Of a DNA stretch of 64,000 nt, positions 9,601-20,567 are shown in pieces. The position numbers were made by a program, and so were the translations under genes. This DNA comes from Diplonema papillatum (Eukaryota; Euglenozoa; Diplonemea; Diplonemida; Diplonemidae), in NCBI GenBank assembly GCA_030068145.1, contig JAPJBO010000516.1, forward strand, positions 62,001 through 126,000. Direction: 5' to 3'. The notes below the pieces were generated by a model. That model made no database searches. It was not told the DNA's origin and saw only the letters and a list, made by a program, of their open reading frames with translations. The first letter of the stretch is position 1. Each line of letters starts with the position of its first letter.

Positions 9601-11385
9601 GCGTTCTGACTGGCGGACGAGACCGCCTGGCAGGCGTGTGTTGACACGTTGTTTCGCGGGCGCTCCTCCTTTTGGCAATAGCCCGCCCTATGGCGGCGGC
9701 TAGCATCTTGACGGAGAATCTCAACTCCCACTGAACAAAGGGTACGTCGTGCGGATATTCAGGCACGGCATCGTTCCAGCTGTTACGGGCGCAAATTGTT
9801 TCCAGCTTGCCCAACATCCACTCGGTCTTCCGTCCAGCCGCAAAGCGTGGGCGGTGGGTACAGGGAGACAAAGTACAGTAGGGTTTTCAGTCCATCGTAG
9901 ACTTGCGCCCCCGGAATGACCTCCGTGAACACGTTCGACCAGTCTTCGCTGTTGCTCGCCTTCACGAACGACAGCGCGAACCACGAAAAGTGCCAGGGTA
10001 TGTGCTCAACACCGCACTGGTCCCGTCTGCGCCGTGTTTCGGTCCTTTAAGCCACGGACACATACGGCGGACCATCATCAGCGTGGAACCTGAGTGTCTG
10101 CAGACAGGACTGCGGTGTGAGTCTGGTTGTCAGGCGGCTGTTCGTAGCTCGTCACAGCCAGGACCACCCGTGCTACTAGAGCACAGGCGAATCCGTCACG
10201 GGGAGAAGGTCCCTACAACCGTGTCTGAGCAATCAGTTAAAAAACTCAGGACACTCGCTCTGATTGTGACTGCGACTCGCTAGGCAGCACTGACTTGTCT
10301 TCTTTTTACGGTGGCAATCTGCGAAGTAAACTCCGCAAAGCAGCGGAATGCAGAGTCTTATTTATGTTCTTTTCTTTCTAGCGTTTATTGTTGCTTTCTT
10401 TTGTTGTCGACAACTTCTTTTTTCTTTTTCAACTTTCTTTACCATGGTCTTTTTGGACTTTCTGGTGCCGTAGAGTAGTTCTTCTTTCTCTATGCCGCCC
10501 ACGTCGATGTTCGTTTAGAGCGGCTGCCGAATCATGCCGTGGCACCGTCCCTTTGTGCGTCTGCTTCGCAGAAGAGGCGTGAAAACGGGTTTTGGCCTAG
10601 AGGATTTTCGTGTTATTTTGCAAATGCTTTGAGCTATCTTTGTGTCTGTGCTTTAAGTCGTCTTCTTAACCATGGTTAAGTGCGCAAGTGGTGTCAGCCG
10701 AAGCTGGTAAAGCTTCGGCGCCGCCGCCGAAGTGTGGGAAAGGAGTCCCTATGGTGGGGTGAAAATCTTAGTTTCGTGTTCAGGCGCTACTTGCCTCTAA
10801 GTGTTTGATGCTAGCATCAAGTCTTCTTCGCGGAATGCAGAGTCTTTTTTTTCTTCTTTTTTTCCGTTTTCTGTTTTTTTCTGTTCTTTCTTTCGTTGTC
10901 GACAATTTCCTTTTTCTTTTTTCTAGGAGTCCCTATGGTGGGGTGGGGGGTTAAGGCACGGGCGGCTACACACCTGTCCGGGACCTCGCCGTTGTCGCCG
11001 AGCAACCCGTGCGTGATGGACGAAAGGAAGTCGATCGTGATGTCGCGCCTCCACGAGGCTTCGCGGTTCGGGTCGTGGCCGACACACCCGCAGTGGATGC
11101 CGCCGTCGCCCCGAGCCATCGGCTCCGGGATGTCGACCGGCACCACGGGGCTCTCCTCGTTGCCGCGGATGATGGTGTTGTAGAAGGTGACAGCCACTTT
11201 GAACACGCCCTCGTACGGCGCCTTCCCCCGGATGCCCAAGCGCACCACGCGCGGCTGCACGTTGGCGGACGCATCTACTTTCTCATGCTCGCCGGTGGCA
11301 GAGCACGCGTACACAAAGGGTGCGGGCGCGTCTATCCACACGACGTTCTTGTCACGACCCACCCTCGCTACGCCCTCCCGCAGGG
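6089..11385 (-). CDS. E2-like/OGFOD2-like oxygenase fusion gene, 5' part missing (exons 11385-10974, 8485-8025, 6669-6089)
   Basis: Three exons join in phase: 10974 (donor GTGTGT) to 8485 (acceptor CCAG), then 8025 (donor GTATGT) to 6669 (acceptor CTCAG). The last two encode a 2-oxoglutarate/Fe(II) oxygenase closely resembling animal OGFOD2: RPNSMNNYGVI, then an HxD iron-binding pair, a distal His and a 2OG-binding Arg. The first exon resembles a ubiquitin-conjugating fold (APYEGVFKV..., GGIHC..., a W and the LL of the following helix), but weakly. The order would be E2-like then oxygenase. A phase-1 acceptor at 11386 shows that at least one exon lies upstream; I did not find it, and a retroelement occupies 11593-16232. 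Family knowledge: OGFOD proteins are 2OG/Fe(II) oxygenases; the substrate here is unknown. Confidence 0.7.
7059..7150 (+). repeat. Hairpin-family repeat copy
   Basis: Same blocks as the copy at 1172, here followed by a T-rich tract and GTTGTCGACAATTTC, as also seen after the 10757 copy. Confidence 0.6.
7351..7989. mobile_element. Inverted-repeat element (~640 bp) in a poly-C target
   Basis: The left end CAGGGGTACCTGTAATCC and right end GGATTTACAGGTACCCTTG are imperfect inverted repeats, backed inside by CCGGGGCCCGGGCC-type palindromes. Long C runs flank both sides, so a target duplication cannot be read. No transposase is present. Confidence 0.6.
8025..8485 (-). CDS. OGFOD2-like oxygenase, middle exon
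   Basis: Encodes the stretch before the catalytic core, ending FSKKFCDMLVDELDSYNNSG, then LPVLRPNSMNNYGVILNMIG. This matches the conserved block upstream of the HxD motif in OGFOD2. Its acceptor (CTAAAAAAACGCCAG) and donor (GTATGT) fit the phases of both neighbouring exons. Partial copies lie upstream in transcription at 8885-9190 and 9900-9995. Confidence 0.85.
8600..9560. repeat. Tandem segmental duplication in the oxygenase intron
   Basis: The segment at about 8540-8870 recurs at about 9260-9560: TTTGTAGTGTTTTTAGAGTG, then a GA microsatellite, then CCCCGAGGAGTATCCGGTCG. Each unit is joined to a partial exon copy, so exon and intron sequence were duplicated together. Confidence 0.8.
8885..9190 (-). 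pseudogene. Partial copy of the oxygenase middle exon (copy 2)
   Basis: Keeps the acceptor region and the frame from VQDLDDAVALCVTLLRPDAY through NSEDWSNVFTEVIPGA with a short internal deletion, then diverges from the real exon where the conserved block should start. It lacks the RPNSMNNYG block. It could be spliced as an alternative exon but would end in unrelated sequence. Confidence 0.8.
9900..9995 (-). pseudogene. Short partial copy of the oxygenase middle exon (copy 3)
   Basis: About 30 codons (SFVKASNSEDWSNVFTEVIP) closely match copy 2 and share its divergent downstream join, so copy 3 derives from copy 2 or a common intermediate. Confidence 0.8.
10075..10240 (+). repeat. Dispersed repeat shared with 20640-21050
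   Basis: CCTGAGTGTCTGCAGACAGG is followed by a conserved ~130-bp stretch (CAGGCGGCTGTTCGTAGCTC...). Related copies start near 20647 and 20919. The palindrome GTCTGCAGAC lies inside. Confidence 0.6.
10757..10850 (+). repeat. Hairpin-family repeat copy
   Basis: Nearly identical to the copies at 1172 and 7059, followed by the same T-rich tract with GTCGACAATTTC. Confidence 0.6.
10974..11385 (-). CDS. E2/UEV-like exon upstream of the oxygenase exons
   Basis: Open for 412 bp between an acceptor (AAACTGCAAG) and a donor (GACAG/GTGTGT). KAPYEGVFKVAVTFY, GDGGIHCGCVGHD, SWRRDITIDFLSSITHGLL follow the spacing of ubiquitin-conjugating domains (strand with PYEGG-F, a G-x-HC/IC-L site, a Trp, then a helix ending LL). 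If so, the Cys of GIHC is the candidate active site. The match is by eye and weak. The phase (ends with two bases) fits the exon at 8485. Confidence 0.55.
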
Positions 11386-11458
11386 CTTGCAGTTTCATTT
11401 TTTTTGTTTTTTTTTCTTTTTTTTTTTTTTTCAGAATAAGCACCTGCTGTTTTTTGTG

Positions 11459-11480
11459 CTACCGTCAATCCCGAAGGACG
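11459..11480 (-). repeat. Fragment of the intron-end module
   Basis: TACCGTCAATCCCGAAGGAC lies about 75 bases upstream, in transcript sense, of the E2-like exon acceptor. The same core stands before the acceptor of the exon at 24098. Confidence 0.5.
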
Positions 11481-11726
11481 ATCAGCTTTTTTTTTTTTGT
11501 GCGGTCGACGATGTACGTCGTTCTGATGTCTGACGACTTTGTTTCTTTGCTTGCTTTATTTTCCTTGTGGACCTTTGACTTTTTTTTTTTTGTATAAGCA
11601 CCTGCTTTGTAGGAAATGCTTGAGGAGACTGCCAGTTGCGATACATCAAAGGAGGTAAATGTGCTGTAGCCCACACGAAACACAGATAACCCTGGGTTTA
11701 GTGGCGGGCGTAAGCGTTCAACAAAA

Positions 11727-13221
11727 ATGCCGAAGCAACTCGACAGGTCGGGCGCGGTGAGTTGGGTGAAGAGGGTGGTCGGGACTGATGTCCCGTCCCT
11801 TTTTTCCTTCACCGCGAACAACCGCCGTCTCTCGACGGTGTTGAAGGTCGCCCGCGAGGTCGAGGGCACCGCGGAAGCCGGGCTGAGGCGCCTCCTGGGC
11901 GCCTTGGGCTACACCGACGAGGAGGCCCCCCCGGAGGGCGTCGCCCAGTGGGTACTGGCGTGGCTCGCAGTCGCGTCGGCGCCTTCCGCCACCGAGGGCG
12001 AGTTCGCAGACCTGTTGCGCTCGTCCCCGAAGGCCGCGCCCCCGCCACAGACGCCGGGGCACATGCCGCTCCCCGCCACCCCCACCGACTCTACCGCGGC
12101 CCTATCTCCGCCGGCGGCGCGCCGCGTTTCGTTCGCTGAGAGCGACGACCCGGATGATGGCGACCTCAGGGACTGCGGCTCCACCGAGGGCAGCCGGGGC
12201 GGCGACTCAGACCGCATGGACCGCCTGCAGCGGCAGGTCGAGCGCCTCACCGAATTGGTGATGGCGGCTCTCCCGACGCGCGACTCGCCGCGGCCTGAGC
12301 CTGTCCCCGCGGCGACGACTCACCCCGCACGCGACGCGCCTCCTGGTTGCCCCGCGCCTCCGCCGGTAGCGATGCCCGTTGGGTCCTTCCCCGCCGCCGC
12401 GGCCACGCCGCTGGACTCCTGTCCCTGCCCAGCGCCCCGTCAGGGGCCGCTCGCAGGCCAGCTCCCGCCACCTCCGCCTCTTATCGACGTCTCTCGGTTA
12501 CCCCAGGCTGTCCTGCTGCCGGGCTCCTCCTGCGGCCTCTTGCGGGCCATCGAGGACGCCGCGCCGCCAGTGTACCGACACCATCCGTACGCTGAGCTCT
12601 ACCAGCCCCGCGCCGAGCCCCCCCAGCCCTACGCTGGGTCTTCACAACCCCTTCCGGATTTTCCGGAGGGCCCGCCTTCGCTGGGGGAGGGCGGGTCGGT
12701 CCAAGGCTCCCCCACGCTCCTCTCCCCCGGGCCAGAGCTCCTCGACCCCCAGCTCTGGGTCGGCCTCAGCCCCATCGAGAAGTCGCTGGCCCTGGTGCAC
12801 ATCCGCGACTTTTTCGCCGACATCCTCGATGCCATCCCGAGCGTCGCCAACGACGCCCAACATCTCACCAACCACGTCACCACCATCATGCGACTGATGG
12901 ACGACACCACCGACCCAGACGCCCTCGTCCAGCTGGGAAGGGACACCATCCACCGGATGATGGTCCTGAAGACGGCTCTGAAAGCCGGGTGGTCTCTTGC
13001 AGGCAGCCTCCAGCACCGGCATCAGCACGAGGCCGGGTTTCCTCCGTTTCTACGGAGCGTCTTCCAGGCTCTACAGAAAGCCGAGGAGCAGCCCGCCTCG
13101 AAGCCGCCCAGGAAGCGCAGCCCGAGGCCCCGCACCCGACACTCGGGCGAAGCTCTTCCCCCCGACGCTCCCCAGGCCCCTCAGCGGACGAACGCAACCA
13201 GGAGCAAGGCCAAGCAGTAGA
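11727..13221 (+). CDS. Gag-like frame of the retroelement
   Basis: Starts at the first ATG after the A1 repeat. The product is about 497 residues, rich in Pro, Ala and Arg in the middle, with a more ordered C-terminal third (LSPIEKSLALVHIRDFFADI). No zinc knuckle was seen. The gag role is inferred from position. Confidence 0.6.
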
Positions 13222-13277
13222 CGCCGTGAACCGCTTCCCTGGACGGAACCGTCTTTGTCCGGACTGCGAACGCGTAC

Positions 13278-14102
13278 GTGGCGGATGCACTGGCGCTGTC
13301 CACACGACGCGGGATCCACTCCGTGTACCGGCGCTTTCTGGAGTTCCGACGTCACTGGGATGCAGAGGCAGATTCGCAGCTCGATGTCCCGACGGCGCTG
13401 GTCTTGTTCGTGACCCGTTTGCTCTCTCGTGGAGACATCTGCGCGGCCTCGGCAGTACAGTACGTCGTCAACGTACAGTCGGCCGAGAAGCGGTTGGGGC
13501 GGCCTGTCGACAGCCAGCTCGTCAGGGACTTTGTCAGGTCTCTGAAACGGGCCGGCGCGATGAAGCCGTCGAAGCAGGCTGTACCGGTGACGAAGGACGA
13601 GCTGCATCTTGCCGTTGCCCTGGAAGCGGACCCCAGGGTGCGTGTTGCGCTGGCTTTGGCCTGGCAGGGTGCCGCCCGCGTGGACGACGTGCTGACGAGA
13701 AAGGCAGAGCACGTCACCGAAAGTGCTGGTTTCTGGGCGGTGAACTGGGTGGGCTCGAAGTCGGATCCTTTCCGTCTCGGCCAGGTGACAGGAGTGATTC
13801 TTCCTCCAGCCCAGGACCAGGAGCTCCGGACGCTGTTGTCGCAAACACCTCCGGGACGCCTCCTGTTCCCGGACCTCCCTTTCCGACGAGTTGTGACCGC
13901 GCTGAAGCGCGCGAACATTTCACTCTCCGGCCATTCTCTCCGGCGGGGCGCCCTGTTTCATCTCCTGAGAAGCGGGATCGACCTGAAGGTGATCCAAAGT
14001 GTGTCGCGCCATACGACGCTGAGTGCGCTAATGCGATACCTTCCGGAGGCCGAGGTTCCGCTCGTCCGGAACACCGCGAGGGCGTCGGCGTCCCTTCTCT
14101 AA
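13278..14102 (+). CDS. Tyrosine recombinase of the retroelement
   Basis: A phage-integrase-type recombinase. An alpha-helical core-binding part (first ~100 residues) is followed by the catalytic domain, with GAARVDDVLT, SGHSLRRGALFHLL and SRHTTLSALMRYL carrying the expected Arg, His-x-x-Arg and Tyr positions. Confidence 0.9.
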   Translation: MADALALSTRRGIHSVYRRFLEFRRHWDAEADSQLDVPTALVLFVTRLLSRGDICAASAVQYVVNVQSAEKRLGRPVDSQLVRDFVRSLKRAGAMKPSKQAVPVTKDELHLAVALEADPRVRVALALAWQGAARVDDVLTRKAEHVTESAGFWAVNWVGSKSDPFRLGQVTGVILPPAQDQELRTLLSQTPPGRLLFPDLPFRRVVTALKRANISLSGHSLRRGALFHLLRSGIDLKVIQSVSRHTTLSALMRYLPEAEVPLVRNTARASASLL

Positions 14103-14109
14103 CCCTTCG

Positions 14110-15902
14110 TCTTGAACCCCCTTTCCCGTTTAAGCCGCCCAAGAAGTTCCCCGACCCGTTGGCTACGTTCTACCAGGGGCCGGGAGAGGGTCCCGAAGAA
14201 GACTTGCCCCCCTCGATGTTCACTCCCTTTGTTGGTGTTGCTTACGGGGGTGAACTCCTCATCAACAACCTCACGGCCGTCCCTACGCAACGCAGAATCG
14301 GCGAGGCTCTCGCGCCCATCTCGTCATCGTTCATGAACCTTGAGAGGTTGACGGCGCTGGACAGCCGGGGGCTGCTGCGCGGTGTGCTGGACGTGGTCCG
14401 TTCGTGGGAATCCTTCCGGTCCGCCCTGCTCCCGGGGGCGGAGGAAGCGCTGATGGCATCGGCGATCACACGAACGACGTCGAGGCGCATGCTACGCCAC
14501 TTCCCGGATCTGGTGAGATATGGCGTGGCAGAGGTCGCATCGGGCGGGTTGAGGGTCGTCCTCCCCGCCTTCACTGTCGACAAGAAGAGCGGTGGGCAGA
14601 GGTTCGTGTGTGACGGTCGCAAGCTCAACGCGATCATGGCGCGCCCGCCTCCAATGCTGCTCCCTTCGGTTCACGAGGTGATCGACCGCGTGTTGGCCTC
14701 ATCGGTGGTGTTTCTCGCGGACGCCCGGAGCTATTTTTATCAGTTCCGGCTCGACGCGGACATCCGACCGTATTTTGGCATGCACCTGGCAGGGCCGCGG
14801 GGCCGTTTTGTACAGGCACAACTCGCCGCCATGTGCATGGGCTGGAGCTGGGCTCCGGCGATAGCTCAGAGGGCCTCCCGGGTGCTCCTACCGGAGGCTG
14901 ACGGTCTACCCTGGGTGGACAACTTTGTCGTCGTGGGAAGCTCGTTGCGGGAGGCAACTTCGCGGTTCGACTCTTTCGTGCAACGCTGCAGGGACGTTAA
15001 CTGCGAGCTCAACGAAGACGACGAGCAGTTTGGAGCCCCCCTCAGGGAGTTCGACCTCCTAGGACTCCATTTCGAACTCTCCCGGTTCGACCGCCCCGCC
15101 CGGTATAGGATGGCAGAATCGTGGGTGTCGAAATTGCTTGGTTCCCCCGAGCTCGCCATGGTTCGGCTTGGAGGAGTATCCCCTCGCCAGTTCTACCGGG
15201 TGTTCGGATCTTTGGTCTGGTTCGCGTACACGACACGTTTCCGACTGGCCTACGCCCGATGTTCCTTGTCGTTCCTGCAGAGGCTGGCCTCGACTCTGGC
15301 ATCGGATCCAGCTGCCTGGGATGTGACGAAGGCTGTGCCGCCCTCGACGGTGCGTGAGGTCGAGCATCTTGTTTCCCTTGTGGAAGAGAATCGCTGGGTC
15401 AGTCGGTCAGAATCCTTTCCCTCATCGGTCACTCTCTGGACAGACGCCTCGTCCAAATGGTGGGCTGCGGTCCTCGAAGGGGAATCTGAGCGCGTGTCAC
15501 AGGGCCCCTTTGTGGAGTTGAGTCACACCCACATCTTTTTGAAGGAACTCTTTGCAGTCCTTCGGGGCATCGAGATGACCGCCAGTTTCCATTCGAACGT
15601 CCGCGTAAGGCTCATGGTAGACAACCTCCCGGCGGTCCATTGTCTCAACAAGGGACACTCAAAGAATTTTGCGGCCAATGTCCTTTTGACGAGGATATTC
15701 GACGCCGCACGGGCTGCCGGCCTTGTCATCAGTGCCGAGTGGGTTCCGACCGATGCGCAAAGGGCCGACCCCTACACCCGCGGGGTGCTGGCCCTGGTGA
15801 GCGACACGCCAGAGAGTGTCTGGTCGCCTCATGCAGAGGATCTTGCTCCGCCCTCAGATTTGGTGTGCCACTGCGTGGTCCCTGGGGGTCCTGATGCGTA
15901 AG
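14110..15902 (+). CDS. Reverse transcriptase-RNase H of the retroelement
   Basis: The RT part runs about 14560-15250 (FVCDGRKLNAI, FLADARSYFYQFRL, MCMGWSWAPAIAQ, WVDNFVVVG). RNase H follows at about 15420-15790 (TLWTDASSKWWAAV, ELFAVLRGIE, MVDNLPAVHCLNKG). The frame is open further upstream, but that part overlaps the other two frames, so I start the entry after the recombinase. Confidence 0.88.
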
Positions 15903-16253
15903 CGTTCAACAAAAAAGACCCACTTTGTAGTTGTATTGTTTTCTCCCCCTCTAGCCTCCTTCGAAATGAGCACAAGGCAGTCCCTCGAGTATTTTTGTAT
16001 AAGCACCTGCTTTGTAGGAAATGCTTGAGGAGACTGCCAGTTGCGATAGATCAAAGGAGGTAAATGTGCTGTAGCCCACACGAAACACAGGTAACCCTGG
16101 GTTTAGTGGCGGGCGTAAGCGTTCAACAAAAGCGTAAGCGTTCAACAAAAAAGACCCACTTTGTAGTTGTATTGTTTTCTCCCCCTCTAGCCTCCTTCGA
16201 AATGAGCACAAGGCAGTCCCTCGAGTATTTCGTATAGCGAGAGACCTATACGT

Positions 16254-16530
16254 AGGTACCAGGGAAAGCCTGCTACACGGGAGCCAAGCTTCACGCGTTC
16301 GGCGGTACTGCAGAGCCACGGGCCTACGGGTCAAGTGGCTACCGATTTCCCAAACTAAAGCATCAAGGCGTGGCGCACCTTGGGGCTTGGCGCTCGCGCT
16401 GAACACAAGCTCGTCGAGACGGTCAGCCGCAAGGCAGAGCGGACGGGGTTGTGGCACTGTGCTGCCTCGGACTCAAGCTTTGCAAGCTGTGGTTGACTGT
16501 CACGTTCCTGGACCAGGAGCGGCCTTTGTC
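16254..16530 (+). repeat. 280-bp dispersed repeat, copy 2
   Basis: Colinear with copies at 4857 and 24529. It lies directly after the B2 end of the retroelement, which may have inserted beside it. Confidence 0.7.
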
Positions 16531-17334
16531 GTTTTTTCGTATAGCGTGTAGGTGTCATGGGGGGGCCTTCACGTGGCGACACTGTTGACCGCACCTTAAT
16601 TGAGTCGTGGTCGCCGACCGAATAGAGGGCCACAAAAGTGGCAAATCGACCGGTCGGGGGGTGCTTAGCAGCCAATGGCCTGATGGCTGAGTGCACACCT
16701 AAGCAGGGCTGCATCCTCGTGTTGTAGCCGTGTTGTGTAAAAGGTTTCGTGGGGGCCTGGTCAACGACCTCATCACAATAGGCGCAACCTTTCTCGACAG
16801 TGATTGGACAGTCGATGCTCGGGGCGGGTCTCCATGAAGAAGAGAAAAGTAAAGCAAGACCTGCCCCCTGCGCCTGCTGTCTCCGGCTGCTTCGGCAGAC
16901 GACTACTACGTATACAATGCATGCTATTGTATGACTGTTTCTTGTGTTTCAGAAGAATTTTCCTTCTGTCTCAGTTCTGAAAGTGTGCAAATATCGCCAT
17001 GGTTGACTGGAGTTCGCGTCACCATTTGGTTCGATCCTCGGCGCAACTTGCTGATTTATTTCTGGTACCTCGAAAAAGGTCAGGGAATCATCGAAGAAGG
17101 AGACACGGAAAGCTTCAATCTAGAGTCTACGGAGGGACAAACGGTGAGAACAGGGGAGGGGCGAGGAAGAATGTATTGTTATCGCACCACCTGGTGGCAT
17201 TCAGCGAATGGATGTCCTCTTGTTCGCAACGCTTGCAGAATACGAGCAAGACGTGGTCTCCGTCGGCACGCAAAAAGGCTGAGGTTTTTAGTTTTGCCAA
17301 GAAGTTGGCTGGTGATGCCTCGACTCATTTTTTC

Positions 17335-17556
17335 GTATAAGCACCTGCTTTGTAGGAAATGCTTGAGGAGACTGACTGCCAGCTACGAAAGATTAAAGGA
17401 TGTAAATGTGCTGTAGCCCACACGAAACACAGGTAAATCTGGGTTTAGTGGCGGGCGTAAGCGTTCAACCAAAAAGACCCACTTTGTAGTTGTATTGTTT
17501 TCTCCCCCTCTAGCCTCCTTCGCAATGAGCACAAGGCAGTCCCTCGAGTATTTTCG
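17335..17556 (+). mobile_element. Solo A-B repeat of the Ngaro/PAT-type element
   Basis: An A repeat (17335-17470) runs straight into a B repeat ending TCGAGTATTTTCG, with no internal region. This is the product expected from recombination between A1 and A2, comparable to a solo LTR. It is more diverged than the full element's repeats. Confidence 0.75.
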
Positions 17557-17749
17557 TTCTTCTTGTTGTCGGCTGGACCATTCTTGGAGTCTTAATCATG
17601 TCTCTCTAGTTCCGTCCGATGACGAACTGTCACTGTGGGGCGTTGGTTCGAACCACGATGACCACGTGACAATCCGGCGTGACCATCGGTCAGAGGATCA
17701 GAGGATTTCTTCTGGATAGCTTAGTGCAATGGGCTGCATACTTCGCTTT

Positions 17750-17830
17750 TTTAGAGTGCAAGTTCGCTTAGGGATCCGGGGTTTTATAGTCTCCGGGTGA
17801 CCATTGTTGTAAAGGTTCCTTTAAGGTTTA
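17750..17830 (+). repeat. R-family repeat copy
   Basis: TTTTTAGAGTGCAAGTTCGC is followed by GGATCCGGGGTTTTATAGTC and TCCGGGTGACC. Copies lie at 18150, 22970, 25680, 33725, 44215 and 44412, with short forms at 8513, 9220 and 31993. Confidence 0.65.
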
Positions 17831-18149
17831 GTATGTTAGTGCGTATCGTATCTGCTGTAGTGGCAGTAGTTTTCCTTCGCGTTCTTTGTTCTGTTTCGCC
17901 TTCTAAGTCTAAGTATACAGGGGGAAGGAGGAAGGAGATGGGGGGGAGGGGGTGTCTATTTGTCTCTGTACGCCTGTGTACAGCGTGCTCGTCGATGACA
18001 AGTGTTTTGACCAGTACGTTTTCATTCAGAGTGGAGGGTTTGCTTGAGAAGCCGGGATTTCAAAGTCTGCCTTTCATCGACCCTCATGGAACGCTGTCGT
18101 GGTACACGTAACCCCACGACAAAAGTACTTACTCGTCTCCAGTCCAGTT

Positions 18150-18230
18150 TTGTAGAGTGAAAACTCGCTAGAGAATCCGAGGTTTAAAGTCTCCGGGTGG
18201 CCGTCGTCAAGGGTTCTTTTGTAGTACACT
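18150..18230 (+). repeat. R-family repeat copy
   Basis: Diverged copy with GAGTGAAAACTCGCTAGAGA and AAAGTCTCCGGGTGGCC. Confidence 0.55.
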
Positions 18231-18569
18231 AGGTTAGCACATGAGTATCGTCTCGAAAATACCTTAGAAATTGTGCCCTTTTTTAATTTGCGACCAGGCG
18301 TTGCCATCAGTATAGACTTTTTCCGACGTGCTGCAATTCTTGCTTGGGGGGGCACAAACCCCCATAAAAACAAGTTTTGGGAGACAAGGAGAAGGGAAGT
18401 CATCTAGTGGCCAATCCGAGCTCAGAAACTTCGTATAGGAACGGTACGGGTTAGAGACACCCGCGTGGCAACGCCTTTGTCGCACTAAAGGTACTTTTGA
18501 GACGTACTCATATTGGTTACACGTTGAAGTCCAGCAGAAGCTGGAGTTGAAGCTGGAGTTAAAGAGCGG

Positions 18570-18655
18570 GTGTCACACCCGCTTTTCGACTCGGGTGTGG
18601 ATTTACACGCATTTTGGCTGTTGCACACCCGCTTTTCGACTCGGGCACACCCTCG
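18570..18655. repeat. Paired hairpins with identical loops
   Basis: CACACCCG, the loop CTTTTCGACT and CGGGTGTG form a perfect 8-bp stem. About 35 bases on, CACACCCG and the same loop are followed by a slightly altered right arm. AGCTGGAG/CTCCAGCT words flank the pair. Confidence 0.6.
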
Positions 18656-19612
18656 TTATCTCCAGCTTCCGAGGCTGGACCTCACCGTGTAGGTCGTGTG
18701 AGGGACAGTGCATGACGTTGTAGTCTGTTTGCAGTCTATTCGTCTTTTATAGACTTTGTACGAGTCTATTCTCGGAATTTCTCCGAATGAAGTTACATAC
18801 CACATGACACGTACTTACCTCGTCGTACTACCACGATGCCTTGTCGCAATGACACGAATAAAGAGTCGGTATCTAATTCTAAAGTGAGAGAGAGAGAGAG
18901 GGAGAAAACAGCGGGGCGGGTATTGCGAAAAACAAAGAAAGGTTGGTGCTGCCGCCTGGGTGCTGTGCGCCGCATTTTATTTCCCTTCACTTGAATGGCT
19001 GCCGTGAACACCCCAAGAACCTCGAAAAAACTACTTTTTTTCCGAAAGTTTTTTCGACCCGGAACCCGCCCCGGGGGGGCGCCGCGCTCTTAGGTGGTTC
19101 GGAAAAATCGGAAAAAAGTGTCGAAAATTTTGACGCAGAGTCCGAGCGGCGGGGTGAAAAAGTGATTTCATTTTTTTGAATTTCCCCTGACCGGGTCTGC
19201 CGGGCAAGCCGCTAGCTACTTCGTATCACATGCGGAGAGAGAGAGAGAGAGTGGAGAGAACGACAGAGAGGGTTTGGAGGAGGACGCGGCGTGCGTCGGG
19301 GCCCGTGAGGAAGGCGCCGGCCACCTTGCTAGATAAAACCTGCCTTGGAAGAAGCACCTTATTACTCGCGGGGGTAGGCACCCCTGCGGAGGCCCTCTTC
19401 CGTGTGCCTCCACGCGGAAGGAACACTAGGAAAAGGACTGCGTGTTTATCCCACTCAATAAAAAAGATGGCGATGCTTGCACTGGTTTCGTCGTGTCCCA
19501 CGGAGGGTCAAGCCCTCTTTTTACGAATGTGCCTTCGCGGTGCCACATTCGGTTCTTGTCTCCCGATGTAAAGGGGGAGCTCGTTGCAGATGGAGAATTG
19601 ATTCGGGGGGGG

Positions 19613-19770
19613 AATCTCAGCTGAATGCTCTAGGCGTGGGTGTGGAGAACTCAGTTTAATGTTGTAGGCGGCAATGTCTGCCTTTCATGCATGTTCGATG
19701 CTAGCATCAGGTATTGTTTTAGGCAGGATTGTCTGCCTTTCATGCACGTTCGATGCTAGCACCAAGTATT
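19613..19770 (+). repeat. Three degenerate hairpin-family copies in tandem
   Basis: CTTAGTTT-like starts, AGGCAG/CTGCCT stems (one at 19721-19738), TTCATGCATGTTCGATGCTA and GCATC follow one another. The best-kept unit carries the same stem pair as the copy at 921. Confidence 0.55.
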
Positions 19771-20567
19771 TTCGAAGAGATGTGAAAACGGACGTTTGCC
19801 TTCGAGAAGTGAGACGGAGTATAAAGAAAAGAAGAACGAGGAGGAGGAGAAAAAGAAGAAGAAGAAGAAGGGTACAAGTCTCTGGGAACGCTACCAGAAG
19901 GGACAAGGGCCCCCCACTCTCTTCCACCGCGGTGTTGTGCGCACCCTCGTTCTCAGCCTCGAAGTCGGCACGAGGCGCATCTTGGAGCTTGGCCTTGCGC
20001 TGAGCACGAACCCGTAGAGACGGTCAACCAACGCTGGTATGCATTCAGGGTACGTTGTACCGTGCAACACTCACAGCGTTAGTGCGCGCTACGTGCTGTT
20101 ACGAAGATGCAGTAGCTCTACATGTGTTACCTACATCCGGTGCTACCAAAAATGCGCAAAGGTGTCCTACACTGTACACACTATGATGTGGGATGGAGTA
20201 CCAGAGACTACAGCGTCGGACTGCTGTGTGTGTGCTGCTAACTCCGCCCCCTCGAGGCTTTTTCCTGTTCCTTGTTGTCCTGCGTGCCTTCGGTTCGTCA
20301 GCACATTCAAATTGCCGGTGAATCGGGCGGATCAAGGTCGAGAATCTGGCTGTGACGAAGAGGCGAACTGCGTAGTGAAAGGTGGTTGAGGATGATTGTA
20401 GCACGCGGGGGGAAGGGAAACCCTTTTTTAGACTGCTTAGACAGAACGCAGCTTGGGGCCAATGTCCGCACTCCTGTCAAGGTCCGTCCACTCATCACCA
20501 TCCATCCTCTCCATCTCATCACCACAAGTACGCACAGCTTGCGGTGTATTGTACGATAGTTGGACAC

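Larger units (their letters stand above)
11593..16232 (+). mobile_element. Ngaro/PAT-type tyrosine-recombinase retrotransposon, looks whole
   Basis: About 4.6 kb with split direct repeats in the A1-ORFs-B1-A2-B2 layout of the Ngaro/PAT branch of DIRS elements: A1 11593-11726, B1 15901-15997, A2 15998-16130, B2 16131-16232. The A copies differ at about two sites and the B copies match, so insertion looks recent. The parts are a gag-like frame, a tyrosine recombinase and a reverse transcriptase-RNase H region, all open. The recombinase lies before the reverse transcriptase, whereas DIRS and Ngaro elements usually have it last. It lies upstream of the E2/oxygenase exons, in an intron or in the 5' flank. 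Confidence 0.85.

Noticed and set aside
12989-14109. Upstream extension of the reverse-transcriptase frame as coding
   Set aside because: It overlaps the gag-like and recombinase frames and its composition is what a shifted GC-rich frame gives.
17600-17700. A tRNA or SINE head around GGTTCGAACC
   Set aside because: A B-box-like word occurs at 17645, but no A box at suitable spacing and no cloverleaf could be drawn.
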